Shown in pieces: positions 1 through 7,584 of a stretch of 64,000 nt of DNA (position 1 is the first letter of the stretch; every line of letters starts with the position of its first letter). Under the pieces are notes generated by a model. It was given only the letters and a program-made list of their open reading frames with translations, ran no database searches and was not told the DNA's origin. Source of the DNA: UBA3792 sp946185305 (GTDB taxonomy: Bacteria; Bacillota; Clostridia; Christensenellales; CAG-138); NCBI GenBank assembly GCA_946185305.1, contig CAMHJE010000001.1, forward strand, positions 1 through 64,000, in the 5' to 3' direction. A program made the position numbers and the translations under genes.

Positions 1-2
1 TT

Positions 3-71
3 GTGACGACCAAGAAAGGCGCGATCCGTTCGATGCCGAACCGCGGCGAGATCGAATCCCTTCTTTTCTGA
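3..71 (+). CDS. 3' end of an unidentified gene (partial)
   Basis: An open frame enters from the left edge and stops at the TGA at 69-71. It gives about 22 residues ending in EIESLLF and is followed at once by a strong terminator, which supports it being the end of a real gene. Too little remains to name a family. It points toward the GH3 gene, so the two are convergent. Confidence 0.4.
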   Translation: MTTKKGAIRSMPNRGEIESLLF

Positions 72-89
72 TTTACTCCCCTACAAACA

Positions 90-126
90 AGCGGCGTCCG
101 GAGCACTTCCGGACGCCGCTTTGTAT
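90..126 (+). terminator. Rho-independent terminator of the truncated first gene
   Basis: A perfect 13-bp stem (90-102 with 108-120) closes a 5-nt loop and is followed by TTGTAT. It lies 18 bases after the stop at 71. Confidence 0.75.
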
Positions 127-236
127 ACGCTGATAATCTGGATTCTTGCGTTGATAGAGGTTATGTCAGAGAATCCTGTAAGCAAACCTCTATACAGTTT
201 GTCTGTTCCAAGAGAAAACCGGTCTGAAACGGTTTC

Positions 237-3041
237 TTACTTGACGGCTTCGCCCTTCTTCCACTTGGAGAGGCGGAGGAAGTAGCGGACATAGTACTGG
301 GCAAACAGCAGCATCAGCACAAGGAAGATCACAAGGAGGATCGTTCCGAAGGTCGTCATGTGCGCCGAGTAGAGCGCAGGCGCGTCGGAATTGGCCGCCA
401 TGTAGAGGATGTTCTTCGTTGCCTGCCGCATGGCCTTTTGGCCGGAAACGGTGTCGGTGATGTCGTTCGACAGGGAGGAGATCAGCCCGTAGCTCAACTG
501 GAAGTCGTTGCCCGCCAAGGTGGCGCGATTGATATCCTCGGTCGTGCAGGCCATGACGCAGTCGGTGATGACCGCACCTCTGAAGCCCCATTCGCTGCGC
601 AGAACCGTGTTCAAAAGCGCGCTGCTTTCGGCAGTCGGGGTCGTGCCGATGCGGTTGAACGAGGACATAATGCCCGTCGCGCTGCCGCCCTTGACGCCGA
701 TCTCAAAGCCGCGCAGGTAGATTTCGCGCAGCGCCTGTTCGTTCAGCCATGTCACAAGACCGCCGTGATCGCGGTTCGTTTCCTGATCGTTGACCGCAAA
801 GTGCTTGAAGTAGCAGTACACGCCCGCTTCCTTGATGCCGGTCAGCTCGCGCTCCGCCATCACGCCGGAGAGAAGGGCATCCTCGGAATAATACTCATAG
901 TTTCTGCCGGAGAACGGGCTGCGGTGGATGTTCGCCGCGGGACCGTAAATGCCCGCCACGCCGTAGACCTTGGCTTCTCTGCCATAGACAAGACCCTTTT
1001 GATAGGCAAGCTCCGGGTTCCATGTCTTTGCCAGCGTGGACTGGTTCGTGTACATGTTGCCCTTGATGCCTGCGAATAGGTTCGCCATCAGGTTGTTGAT
1101 GCCGTTCGGACCGTCGCATTCGAGATAGCGCGCCTTGCCGACGCTCTGGACCGGTGCGGTCTGCCAGCCGCCCGTGGAGATCAGCGTGGACATTTCATCC
1201 TTGGAAATCTGATCGAGCAGCCGTTCCCACTTCTCGTCGTCATACGCAACGCCCTTCATATCGACGAGCTTCAGACCGCTGTTCTTGGTCGTCCACTTGG
1301 CGGGAGACGGGTCTTCGAGGACCGTCACGGGGTTTTGCAGCGCGTTCACAATCTTGTCGGACGCCGCTTCGGTCGAAGCCGCACGCTCCTTCGGGAACGT
1401 GCCTGCCCAATCCGCACGGGAGAGGTAGGTCACGCCGCCGTCGTTCGTGACATCGTCGAACAGGTTGGTTGCAGCGACGCCGTCCTTTTCGCGCTTGCCG
1501 TCGTTGGCGTCGTTGTAGATGACGTCTTTTTCCACGGTGATCGTCTTATGGTCGATCACATTGTGGCTGTCGGACTGCAGCCGAATGTCGTATTCGCCGG
1601 CTTCGAGCACATACGCACCGCCCTGCGCCTTGACGCCTGCGTAATCGTAGGACGCCATATCCTCGGCCTGCATCGTGATCGTCACGGCCTCGGAAGCGCC
1701 GGGGGCAAGCTCCTGGGTCTTGGCAAAACCACCGAGTACTACCTCGCTCTTTTCAATGCCGCCTTTGGTGTACGGCGCGGAATAATAAACCTCCACGACC
1801 TCCTTGCCCGCAGTCGTGCCGCTGTTGGTGACCGTCGCCTTGACCGTAACGGTTTTGCCGTCAAAGGTCACGTCGTCGAACGTCTGCGTAAAGTCCGTAT
1901 AGGAAAGGCCGTAGCCGAACGGGAACTGCACGGTAGCGTCGTAGTCGATAAAGCCGTCCGCCGCGGCGGTTTCGTAATACCGGTAGCCGACATAGATGCC
2001 CTCGTTGTACTTCACATAGTGGTACGGGTCTGCGCCCGCGATCGCGTCGCCGGTACCGGCAGCGACACCGGCATTCGCGTAGGAGGCGTTCGTGTAATCG
2101 TAGCCGCCGAAGCTGTAATAGGTCGGGTTCGATTCGACTGCGTAAGCAAACGTATCGCTCGTCTTGCCGGAGGGATTCGCCTTGCCGGAAAGCAGGTTGC
2201 CGAGCGCGATCGTGCCGACCGAGCCGAAGCATTCCGTCCACAGCGCGGCGTCCACATTCTCGTCCTCCAAAAAGCCGAGTTCCATCGCGTTGGTCGAGTT
2301 CAGCACGACCACGACCGTGCCGAAGTTCTCTTCCAAAAGTGCAAGCATGCTTTCCTCGGCAGCGTTCAGCTCGAGGTAATGCCGTCCCGCTTCGCCACCG
2401 TAATACGCGGAGGTGTCAAGCGGCAGATCATCACCCTCGCCGCCGACGCGGGAGATGACATAGACCGCCACGTCGGAATAGGCCTTCGCACCGTCGATCA
2501 GCGCCGCGGACAGTTCGCTTGCGGGATTCTCATACAGGCCGAAGTCGGTGCCGACAAGGCCCATGCTCACATTTGCTTTGGCGTTTTCCGCATAGAACGC
2601 GATCAGGTCGGGATTGAGCGCAAAGCCCGCTTCCGCCAGTCCGTCATACAGACTGACATAGTTCGTACCGCCCGAGCCGGAGCCGGTGCCGCCGAACGTG
2701 GAATAGTAGCTGCCGCGTCCGAAAACGTTGATCTTCGTTTCCTGCAGCGGGAGCGTTTCGTTCTTGTTGGTCAAAAGCACGATACCTTCTTCGGCTTCCT
2801 GCAGCGTGATCGCCTTGGCGTCGGCGGTGACGGCGTCGAGTGCGTCGCCGGTCGGTGCTTTGGCAAATACGATGTTGTCGATCACGCCGAAGTAGGCGGA
2901 AAAACTCAATGCCACCGCGTTGAACAGCAGCACGAGCACCAGCAGAAAGGTCACGACGCCGAAGCCGAAGCGGTTCGGGCGCTTGATGCGCTTTCCGTTA
3001 AAGATGCGAACCTTGCGGTTCTTGCGTTCTTCCTTGGTCAT
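237..3041 (-). CDS. Domain-swapped membrane-anchored GH3 family glycosidase
   Basis: The 934-residue protein carries the two GH3 domains in reversed order. The GH3 C-terminal alpha/beta sandwich comes first (about 65-300, with the glycine-rich stretch FGGTGSGSGG), then a fibronectin-III-like domain (about 385-490), then the catalytic TIM-barrel domain (about 600-870), where KHFAVNDQETNRD and AVITDCVMA mark the usual positions; Asp827 in ITDC is the expected nucleophile. Hydrophobic segments at about 28-50 and 898-920 should anchor both ends. Family knowledge suggests a beta-glucosidase, beta-xylosidase or N-acetylglucosaminidase at the cell surface; the substrate cannot be read. It is a single gene with a good AGGAGG site before the ATG. 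Swapped GH3 proteins are known in Clostridia, so the architecture is uncommon but not new. Confidence 0.88.
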   Translation of the reverse strand: MTKEERKNRKVRIFNGKRIKRPNRFGFGVVTFLLVLVLLFNAVALSFSAYFGVIDNIVFAKAPTGDALDAVTADAKAITLQEAEEGIVLLTNKNETLPLQETKINVFGRGSYYSTFGGTGSGSGGTNYVSLYDGLAEAGFALNPDLIAFYAENAKANVSMGLVGTDFGLYENPASELSAALIDGAKAYSDVAVYVISRVGGEGDDLPLDTSAYYGGEAGRHYLELNAAEESMLALLEENFGTVVVVLNSTNAMELGFLEDENVDAALWTECFGSVGTIALGNLLSGKANPSGKTSDTFAYAVESNPTYYSFGGYDYTNASYANAGVAAGTGDAIAGADPYHYVKYNEGIYVGYRYYETAAADGFIDYDATVQFPFGYGLSYTDFTQTFDDVTFDGKTVTVKATVTNSGTTAGKEVVEVYYSAPYTKGGIEKSEVVLGGFAKTQELAPGASEAVTITMQAEDMASYDYAGVKAQGGAYVLEAGEYDIRLQSDSHNVIDHKTITVEKDVIYNDANDGKREKDGVAATNLFDDVTNDGGVTYLSRADWAGTFPKERAASTEAASDKIVNALQNPVTVLEDPSPAKWTTKNSGLKLVDMKGVAYDDEKWERLLDQISKDEMSTLISTGGWQTAPVQSVGKARYLECDGPNGINNLMANLFAGIKGNMYTNQSTLAKTWNPELAYQKGLVYGREAKVYGVAGIYGPAANIHRSPFSGRNYEYYSEDALLSGVMAERELTGIKEAGVYCYFKHFAVNDQETNRDHGGLVTWLNEQALREIYLRGFEIGVKGGSATGIMSSFNRIGTTPTAESSALLNTVLRSEWGFRGAVITDCVMACTTEDINRATLAGNDFQLSYGLISSLSNDITDTVSGQKAMRQATKNILYMAANSDAPALYSAHMTTFGTILLVIFLVLMLLFAQYYVRYFLRLSKWKKGEAVK

Positions 3042-3076
3042 AATACGCCTCCTGTATGCCTTATTGAGATGGGAGT

Positions 3077-3104
3077 ATCATAACGCATCGTAAAGACTTT
3101 GAAA
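3077..3104 (-). promoter_or_regulatory. Predicted promoter of the GH3 gene
   Basis: Read on the minus strand, TTTCAA (3104-3099) and TATGAT (3082-3077) are 16 bp apart, about 35 bases upstream of the GH3 start. The -35 is weak. Confidence 0.4.
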
Positions 3105-3166
3105 AGACAGTTGGCAAATTCGGTAAAAGCAATGGCAAAAGCGGACTTTTCCGATGCGGCGGTTTC

Positions 3167-3175
3167 TGCTATAAT
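3167..3175 (+). promoter_or_regulatory. Extended -10 promoter of the LytTR/GHKL operon
   Basis: TGC followed by TATAAT (3170-3175) forms an extended -10 element about 27 bases before the regulator start. The sequence at the -35 position (TTTTCC) is poor, which suits an extended -10 or activated promoter. It is divergent from the GH3 promoter. Confidence 0.55.
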
Positions 3176-3202
3176 ACAATTGGAAAGGAAGGGGAAATGC
3201 TA

Positions 3203-3904
3203 ATGCGAATCGCGATTGTAGACGACAACGCCGCCGACCGGGCGCAGTTATCAGATTGCCTTTCACGCTATTTTTCGGAAACCGGCGCGGAATACGAAAC
3301 GACGGTGTTCACCGATGCGGCGTCGTTTCTGTCCTCGTATCGGTATGAGTATGATTTTATCATCCTCGACATCGACATGCCGGGGCTTTCGGGCATCGAC
3401 GCGGCAAAGCAGCTTCGAGAGCGTGACCCGCATGTAACGCTGATGTTCGTCACCAATATGCCGCAGTACGCGATTGAAGCGTATGCGGTGGAAGCGATGG
3501 ACTATGTGTTAAAGCCGATCTCCTATCCCGATTTTCACCTGAAAATGAAAAAAGCGGAGCGTTACATTCTCCGCAATGCCGACGCGCCCCTGCTTTTGCA
3601 AACGGCGAACGGCGCCGTGCAATGCCGCACCTCCGAGATCCGTTACATCGAATCGCGGCAGCATTACCTGTTTTATCATACCGCAGCCGAGGCATACCGC
3701 GTGCGCGGCAAGCTGTCCGCCATCGAAGCGTCGATGCTGCCGTATCATTTTGTGCGTTCGGGCGAAAGCTACCTTGTCAATCTGGCGCATCTGTCTGCCG
3801 TCGAAGGGAACGACATTGTCGTTGCCGGGGAGCGGCTGCCGCTTTCCAGATGGTTTCGCGCGTCGTTTCTGTCGGCATTCACGCGCTATATGGGAGGGTT
3901 CTGA
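3203..3904 (+). CDS. LytTR-family response regulator
   Basis: This is a cytoplasmic response regulator of the LytR/AgrA type, about 233 residues. The receiver domain (1-120) has the acidic pair Asp7-Asp8, phosphoacceptor Asp56 in ILDIDMPG, and the conserved Lys near 104 in VLKPISY. A LytTR DNA-binding domain (about 135-233) follows, with the typical YIESRQHYLFYHT stretch and the ending LPLSRWFRASFLSAF. An ATG at 3197 is in frame, but the AAGGAAGGGG site fits the ATG at 3203 better. The stop overlaps the kinase start by one base, so the pair is translationally coupled. Such regulators often control bacteriocin, virulence or envelope genes; the target is unknown. Confidence 0.9.
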   Translation: MRIAIVDDNAADRAQLSDCLSRYFSETGAEYETTVFTDAASFLSSYRYEYDFIILDIDMPGLSGIDAAKQLRERDPHVTLMFVTNMPQYAIEAYAVEAMDYVLKPISYPDFHLKMKKAERYILRNADAPLLLQTANGAVQCRTSEIRYIESRQHYLFYHTAAEAYRVRGKLSAIEASMLPYHFVRSGESYLVNLAHLSAVEGNDIVVAGERLPLSRWFRASFLSAFTRYMGGF

Positions 3905-5220
3905 TGCAGCCGGTGTATGTGTTTGAGGAATTGCGCCTGCCGATCGAGCTGCTGGCGGCGGCGCTGCTGTATCTGCTGCCGTTCGCCAAGCGCAAGCCGC
4001 ACTTTGCGCTTCGCGCTGTGGGCGGATTCGTGTTTTTTACGCTCTGCTCGCTGCTGTACTTTGTCATCTTCGGACCGGACAAGGAAACGCCGCGGCTTGT
4101 ATATCTGACGGCCTTCTGGTATGCGCTGATCGGACTGTTCGCGGTCTTCTATGCGCGGCTGTGCTTTTCGATCAGCCGCAGCGACGCCTTGTTCTTCGAC
4201 ATTGCCGCCTTTTTGACGCAGAACATTGTCTACTGCATTTATCACTGCTTTATGGCGCGCGTGCTGTTCCCCGCTTTGCGCGACCTCTTGCCCCTGTATA
4301 TCTTCGGCGCGGCGCTTTTCTCCGCCGCGGTTTATGCGCCGCTGTACGCGCTGTTCCGTAAGCCGCTGCACGCAGCGGGCGGTAAACTTTTGGACGATAC
4401 CCGCTATATGTTCGGTGCGCTGTGCGGCGCGTTCACGGCAATGATGGTGGTGCTTCTGTTTTACCAAGGCGCGTTCTCCATGCGGGTGTCCGTATACGAT
4501 ACGCTCGCATGGCTCAGCGGCGTGCTGATCTGCCTGCTGTTCCTGCTGATCCAATACAGCATGATCCGCATCGCGCTTCGCAGCCGCGAAACGGCCGCGC
4601 TCGAAACGATGCTCCGCGGCAGCGAGCGGTATTACGAGCTATCCAAGGAACACATTGCGATCATCAACCGCAAGTGTCACGACCTCAAGCACCAGCTAAA
4701 GGCGCTCGAACGCGCGTCCGACACCGACCGCATGGAATATATCAAGGAGGCGCAGAACAGCATCGACTTCTACCGTCACCTGATCTATACCGACAACGAA
4801 GCGCTGAATACGATCCTTGCCGAAAAGGGACTGTTCTGTCAGGAAAAGGGGATCGACTTCGGGTGTGCCGTCGACGACGTGGATCTGTCGTTTATCCGCC
4901 TGCCCGATTTGTACGCCTTGCTCGGCAATGCGATCGACAACGCCATCGAGTATGTCGAAACCCAAGACGACCCGACGCTTCGCACGATCTCCATGCGCAT
5001 CGAGCGAAAGGCCCTGTTTATCGGCATTCAGGTCACAAATCCATACACAGGCGAACCGCTCTCTTTGGACGAGCTGCCGCATACGCATAAGGCCGACGCC
5101 GCCGATCACGGCTTCGGAATGCGGAGCATCCGTTTCCTTGCCGAAAAGTACGGCGGCACGATGGAGTATTCGACCGCCGACCGCCTGTTTACCCTGCAAA
5201 TCCTGCTGCCGATGCGGTGA
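3904..5220 (+). CDS. GHKL-type membrane sensor histidine kinase
   Basis: This is a 438-residue partner of the preceding regulator. About six to seven membrane segments fill residues 10-225. A short coiled coil leads to the phosphoacceptor box CHDLKHQL (His259), and the ATPase domain shows the N box NAIDNAIE and the G box DHGFGMRSI, with the GHKL (AgrC/ComD-like) layout. The start is the ATG that overlaps the regulator stop; the longer upstream reading frame only runs through the regulator gene. The polytopic sensor region resembles peptide-sensing kinases, but no AgrB, AgrD or peptide gene is nearby, so the ligand is open. Confidence 0.9.
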   Translation: MQPVYVFEELRLPIELLAAALLYLLPFAKRKPHFALRAVGGFVFFTLCSLLYFVIFGPDKETPRLVYLTAFWYALIGLFAVFYARLCFSISRSDALFFDIAAFLTQNIVYCIYHCFMARVLFPALRDLLPLYIFGAALFSAAVYAPLYALFRKPLHAAGGKLLDDTRYMFGALCGAFTAMMVVLLFYQGAFSMRVSVYDTLAWLSGVLICLLFLLIQYSMIRIALRSRETAALETMLRGSERYYELSKEHIAIINRKCHDLKHQLKALERASDTDRMEYIKEAQNSIDFYRHLIYTDNEALNTILAEKGLFCQEKGIDFGCAVDDVDLSFIRLPDLYALLGNAIDNAIEYVETQDDPTLRTISMRIERKALFIGIQVTNPYTGEPLSLDELPHTHKADAADHGFGMRSIRFLAEKYGGTMEYSTADRLFTLQILLPMR

Positions 5221-5274
5221 AAAGACCGTATTCGCGGCACCCGCGCTTTCCTTTTTCATATCCTTCATAGACAG

Positions 5275-5309
5275 AACACGGCATGCGTCACACTTGCCGT
5301 GTTTTTTTA
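5275..5309 (+). terminator. Terminator of the two-component operon
   Basis: AACACGGCA (5275-5283) pairs with TGCCGTGTT (5295-5303) and is followed by an uninterrupted T-run. It ends host transcription just before the phage cassette. Confidence 0.8.
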
Positions 5310-5367
5310 TCGCAGGGGCTATAGAACGCTCCTTTGCAAGTCAATTTTGTCGAAAGGCCGAAAACGC

Positions 5368-5628
5368 TTATTGCTGCGCCATTTGAAGAAGTGAAGTCAA
5401 GACTTTTTTGCTTTTTTCCAAATCAGTTGATAAAGTCAACAAATGATCCGGCGCTTTTTCTGCTTCCCGTTTCGCATCACATTCTTTTACTGCTTTCTCT
5501 ATAGCATATCCATCCGACATAGAATTGCCGCGTCCTTTTGCCGAGGAGAAATAGGAATTATCCGGTTTTATATCTGCCTTTGCAGCGGGACATTTTTGCG
5601 CAGCGCCGTCAAAATGAATTGTGAACAT
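5368..5628 (-). CDS. Possible small hypothetical protein next to the phage cassette
   Basis: An 86-residue frame is divergent from the terminase genes. The protein is hydrophilic, with a Lys/Glu/Asp-rich helical second half (AIEKAVKECDAKREAEK) and no recognised domain. Its base composition is lower in GC than its surroundings. No clear ribosome site precedes the ATG, which lies at the junction of two 9-bp direct repeats. It could be a small phage or host protein, or non-coding. The rest of 5310-5705 shows only the repeat/palindrome region described separately. Confidence 0.35.
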   Translation of the reverse strand: MFTIHFDGAAQKCPAAKADIKPDNSYFSSAKGRGNSMSDGYAIEKAVKECDAKREAEKAPDHLLTLSTDLEKSKKVLTSLLQMAQQ

Positions 5629-5674
5629 TGTGAACTTTCCGCGGGAAGTTTTGCGGCTGTAATTGCGCTATAGT
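5618..5674 (+). promoter_or_regulatory. Control region before the phage cassette: 9-bp tandem repeats, palindrome and -10
   Basis: ATTGTGAAC occurs twice head to tail (5618-5626, 5627-5635), followed directly by the palindrome TTCCGCGGGAA (5637-5647). A TATAGT -10-like hexamer sits at 5669-5674, about 30 bases before the small terminase gene. No good -35 lies 17 bp upstream of it. The arrangement looks like operator sites for a repressor or activator. Confidence 0.45.
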
Positions 5675-5705
5675 AAGGGCAGCGAAGGGAAGAAAGGAGA
5701 ATGCG

Positions 5706-6080
5706 ATGAGCACGAAGGAGCTGGAAAGCCGCATCGAGGCGTACTTCGCCGCCTGCGACGCAACGCGCGAACGCTATCCCTTGAAAAACGGCGGATTTAT
5801 GGAGAGACAAATCCCCTACACCCTATACGGGCTGGCGGCGGCGACGGGGTATGCGCCGCAGCGGGTTTTGGAGCTGGCCAAGGGCGGCGGGGCGGCGGCG
5901 CGGGTGCTGCGGCAGGCGGTGCACCGGATCGGGGCCTATACGATGGAGCGCGCGCTGCTCGGCGAGCTGCCGCATCAGGTGGCGCTCACGGCGCTGTCGG
6001 CGCTGGAGGGCAAGGAGGCAGCCGTGGACGGCGTCGTTTCGATTACAATGGACGATGCGGCGGCCAAGTGGGCTGAGTAA
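5706..6080 (+). CDS. Phage terminase small subunit (gp3-like DNA-packaging protein)
   Basis: The 124-residue protein should recognise phage DNA and load the large terminase. Residues 37-60 (YTLYGLAAATGYAPQRV) look like the helix-turn-helix seen in the gp3-type small terminase family, followed by helices containing RIGAYTMERALLGE. The position directly before a large terminase supports the call. AAAGGAG at 5694-5700 fits the ATG at 5706; the ATG at 5701 hits a stop at once. It is the first gene of the head cassette. Confidence 0.75.
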   Translation: MSTKELESRIEAYFAACDATRERYPLKNGGFMERQIPYTLYGLAAATGYAPQRVLELAKGGGAAARVLRQAVHRIGAYTMERALLGELPHQVALTALSALEGKEAAVDGVVSITMDDAAAKWAE

Positions 6081-6189
6081 CGTAGAAGGGGCAGCCGAAG
6101 GAGGAAGCGCGGACAGTGCGTCCGGCGCGGAGCGGAGGACGGAGGGGCTGCAAAATAGCGGCGGCGGAACGACGCGGAAGGGAGACAGG

Positions 6190-7521
6190 GTGAATTTGCA
6201 TTTGGAAGGGGTGCCGAACCCGAAGCAGGCGGCGTTCTTTGCGGCGAAGGCGCGGCACATCGCCTACGGCGGGGCGCGAGGGGGCGGCAAGAGCTGGGCG
6301 ATGCGGCGAAAGTTCGTGCTGCTGGCGTTCCGGTATCCGGGTCTGCAGCTGTTGCTGCTTCGGCGGACGCTGCCGGAGCTGACGGAAAACCACGTGCGGC
6401 CGCTGCTGCAGGAGCTGCAGGGCGCGGCAAGCTACAACGGGACGCGGCGGGAATTCACGTTCCCGAACGGCAGCCGGATCAAGCTCGGCTACTGCGACAA
6501 GGAAGCGGACGTATACCAATATCAAGGGCAGGAATACGACGTGGTCGGGCTCGAAGAAGCGACGCACTTTTCCGAGGCACAGATGCAATTCCTGACGACC
6601 TGCAATCGCTCGGTGCGCACCGACTTTTCGCCGCGCATGTACTACACCTGCAACCCCGGCGGCGTCGGGCATGCATGGGTCAAGCGGCTGTTCATCGACC
6701 GGGACTACCGCAACGCCGAAAGCCCCGACGAATACGTGTTCATCCCGGCGAAGCTGACCGACAACCCGATCCTGCTGCAGCGGAACCCCGGCTACGTGAA
6801 AACGCTCCAAAACCTGCCCGAACCGCTGCGGCGGGCGCATCTCGACGGGGACTGGGACGTACTGATGGGGCAATACTTCCCGGAGTTTTCCCGCGAGCGT
6901 CATGCGGTGCGGCCGTACACGATTCCGGCGTCGTGGAGGCGGTTTCGCGCGATGGACTGGGGCTACAACGATCCGTGCTGCGTGCTCTGGTTCGCGGTCG
7001 CGCCCGACGGCCGGCTGATCGTCTACCGCGAGCTCTACCTTCGCCAAACGCTTTCCAGCGAGATCGCGCGGCGGGTCAAAACGCTGTCGGAGGGGGAACG
7101 CATCGCCTACACCGCCGCATCGCCGGACGCATGGCAGCAGCGCGGCCTCGGCGGCATCGAGGGGCAATGCATAGCCGAGGTGTTTGCCCATAACGGTGTG
7201 CCGCTCTTGCCCGCAGACAACGCCCGCATCCCGGGGTGGCAGCGCGTTCGCGAAGCGCTGGCGCCTCTGCTGGACGGACGCCCGGGACTTCTGATCTTCG
7301 ATACCTGTCAAAACCTTCTGCGCACGCTGCCGCTGCTGACGTTCGACGCGCACACGGTCGAGGATGTCGGCGCGAACTGTGAGGATCATGCGGCCGAAGC
7401 CCTTCGCTACGGACTGATGTCCCGGCCCCGCCCCGCCGTGCCGGAAGCGGCAGTCCCGGCGCCGCGCTATGATCCGTTCGATACGGGACAGAGGGCAAGA
7501 AGCGGGTATCGGGGCCTGTGA
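6190..7521 (+). CDS. Phage terminase large subunit
   Basis: This is the packaging motor ATPase and nuclease, 443 residues. The N-terminal ATPase has Walker A GGARGGGKS (27-35) and Walker B VVGLEEA (acidic pair 122-123). The C-terminal RNase-H-like nuclease begins at FRAMDWGYND (Asp256) and keeps the late acidic motif CEDHAAEALRYG. A GTG start at 6190 with AAGGGAG just upstream is chosen. The frame is open for over 100 codons further back and an ATG at 6055 overlaps the small subunit, so a longer start is possible but has no good ribosome site. The key catalytic residues appear intact. Confidence 0.92.
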   Translation: MNLHLEGVPNPKQAAFFAAKARHIAYGGARGGGKSWAMRRKFVLLAFRYPGLQLLLLRRTLPELTENHVRPLLQELQGAASYNGTRREFTFPNGSRIKLGYCDKEADVYQYQGQEYDVVGLEEATHFSEAQMQFLTTCNRSVRTDFSPRMYYTCNPGGVGHAWVKRLFIDRDYRNAESPDEYVFIPAKLTDNPILLQRNPGYVKTLQNLPEPLRRAHLDGDWDVLMGQYFPEFSRERHAVRPYTIPASWRRFRAMDWGYNDPCCVLWFAVAPDGRLIVYRELYLRQTLSSEIARRVKTLSEGERIAYTAASPDAWQQRGLGGIEGQCIAEVFAHNGVPLLPADNARIPGWQRVREALAPLLDGRPGLLIFDTCQNLLRTLPLLTFDAHTVEDVGANCEDHAAEALRYGLMSRPRPAVPEAAVPAPRYDPFDTGQRARSGYRGL

Positions 7522-7584
7522 GCGACAAGCATGAGCGCACCGCGCCCCGTGCAGGGAAAGCGAATCAAAAGGAAAGGAAACGAC

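Noticed and set aside
1335..3083. A 582-codon plus-strand frame opposite the GH3 gene
   Set aside because: Composition dominated by Arg, Val and Gly with no domain; the GH3 gene on the other strand has catalytic motifs.
3622..3903. N-terminal extension of the GHKL kinase through the regulator gene
   Set aside because: The one-base stop/start overlap at 3904 and the membrane-protein start favour the shorter form.
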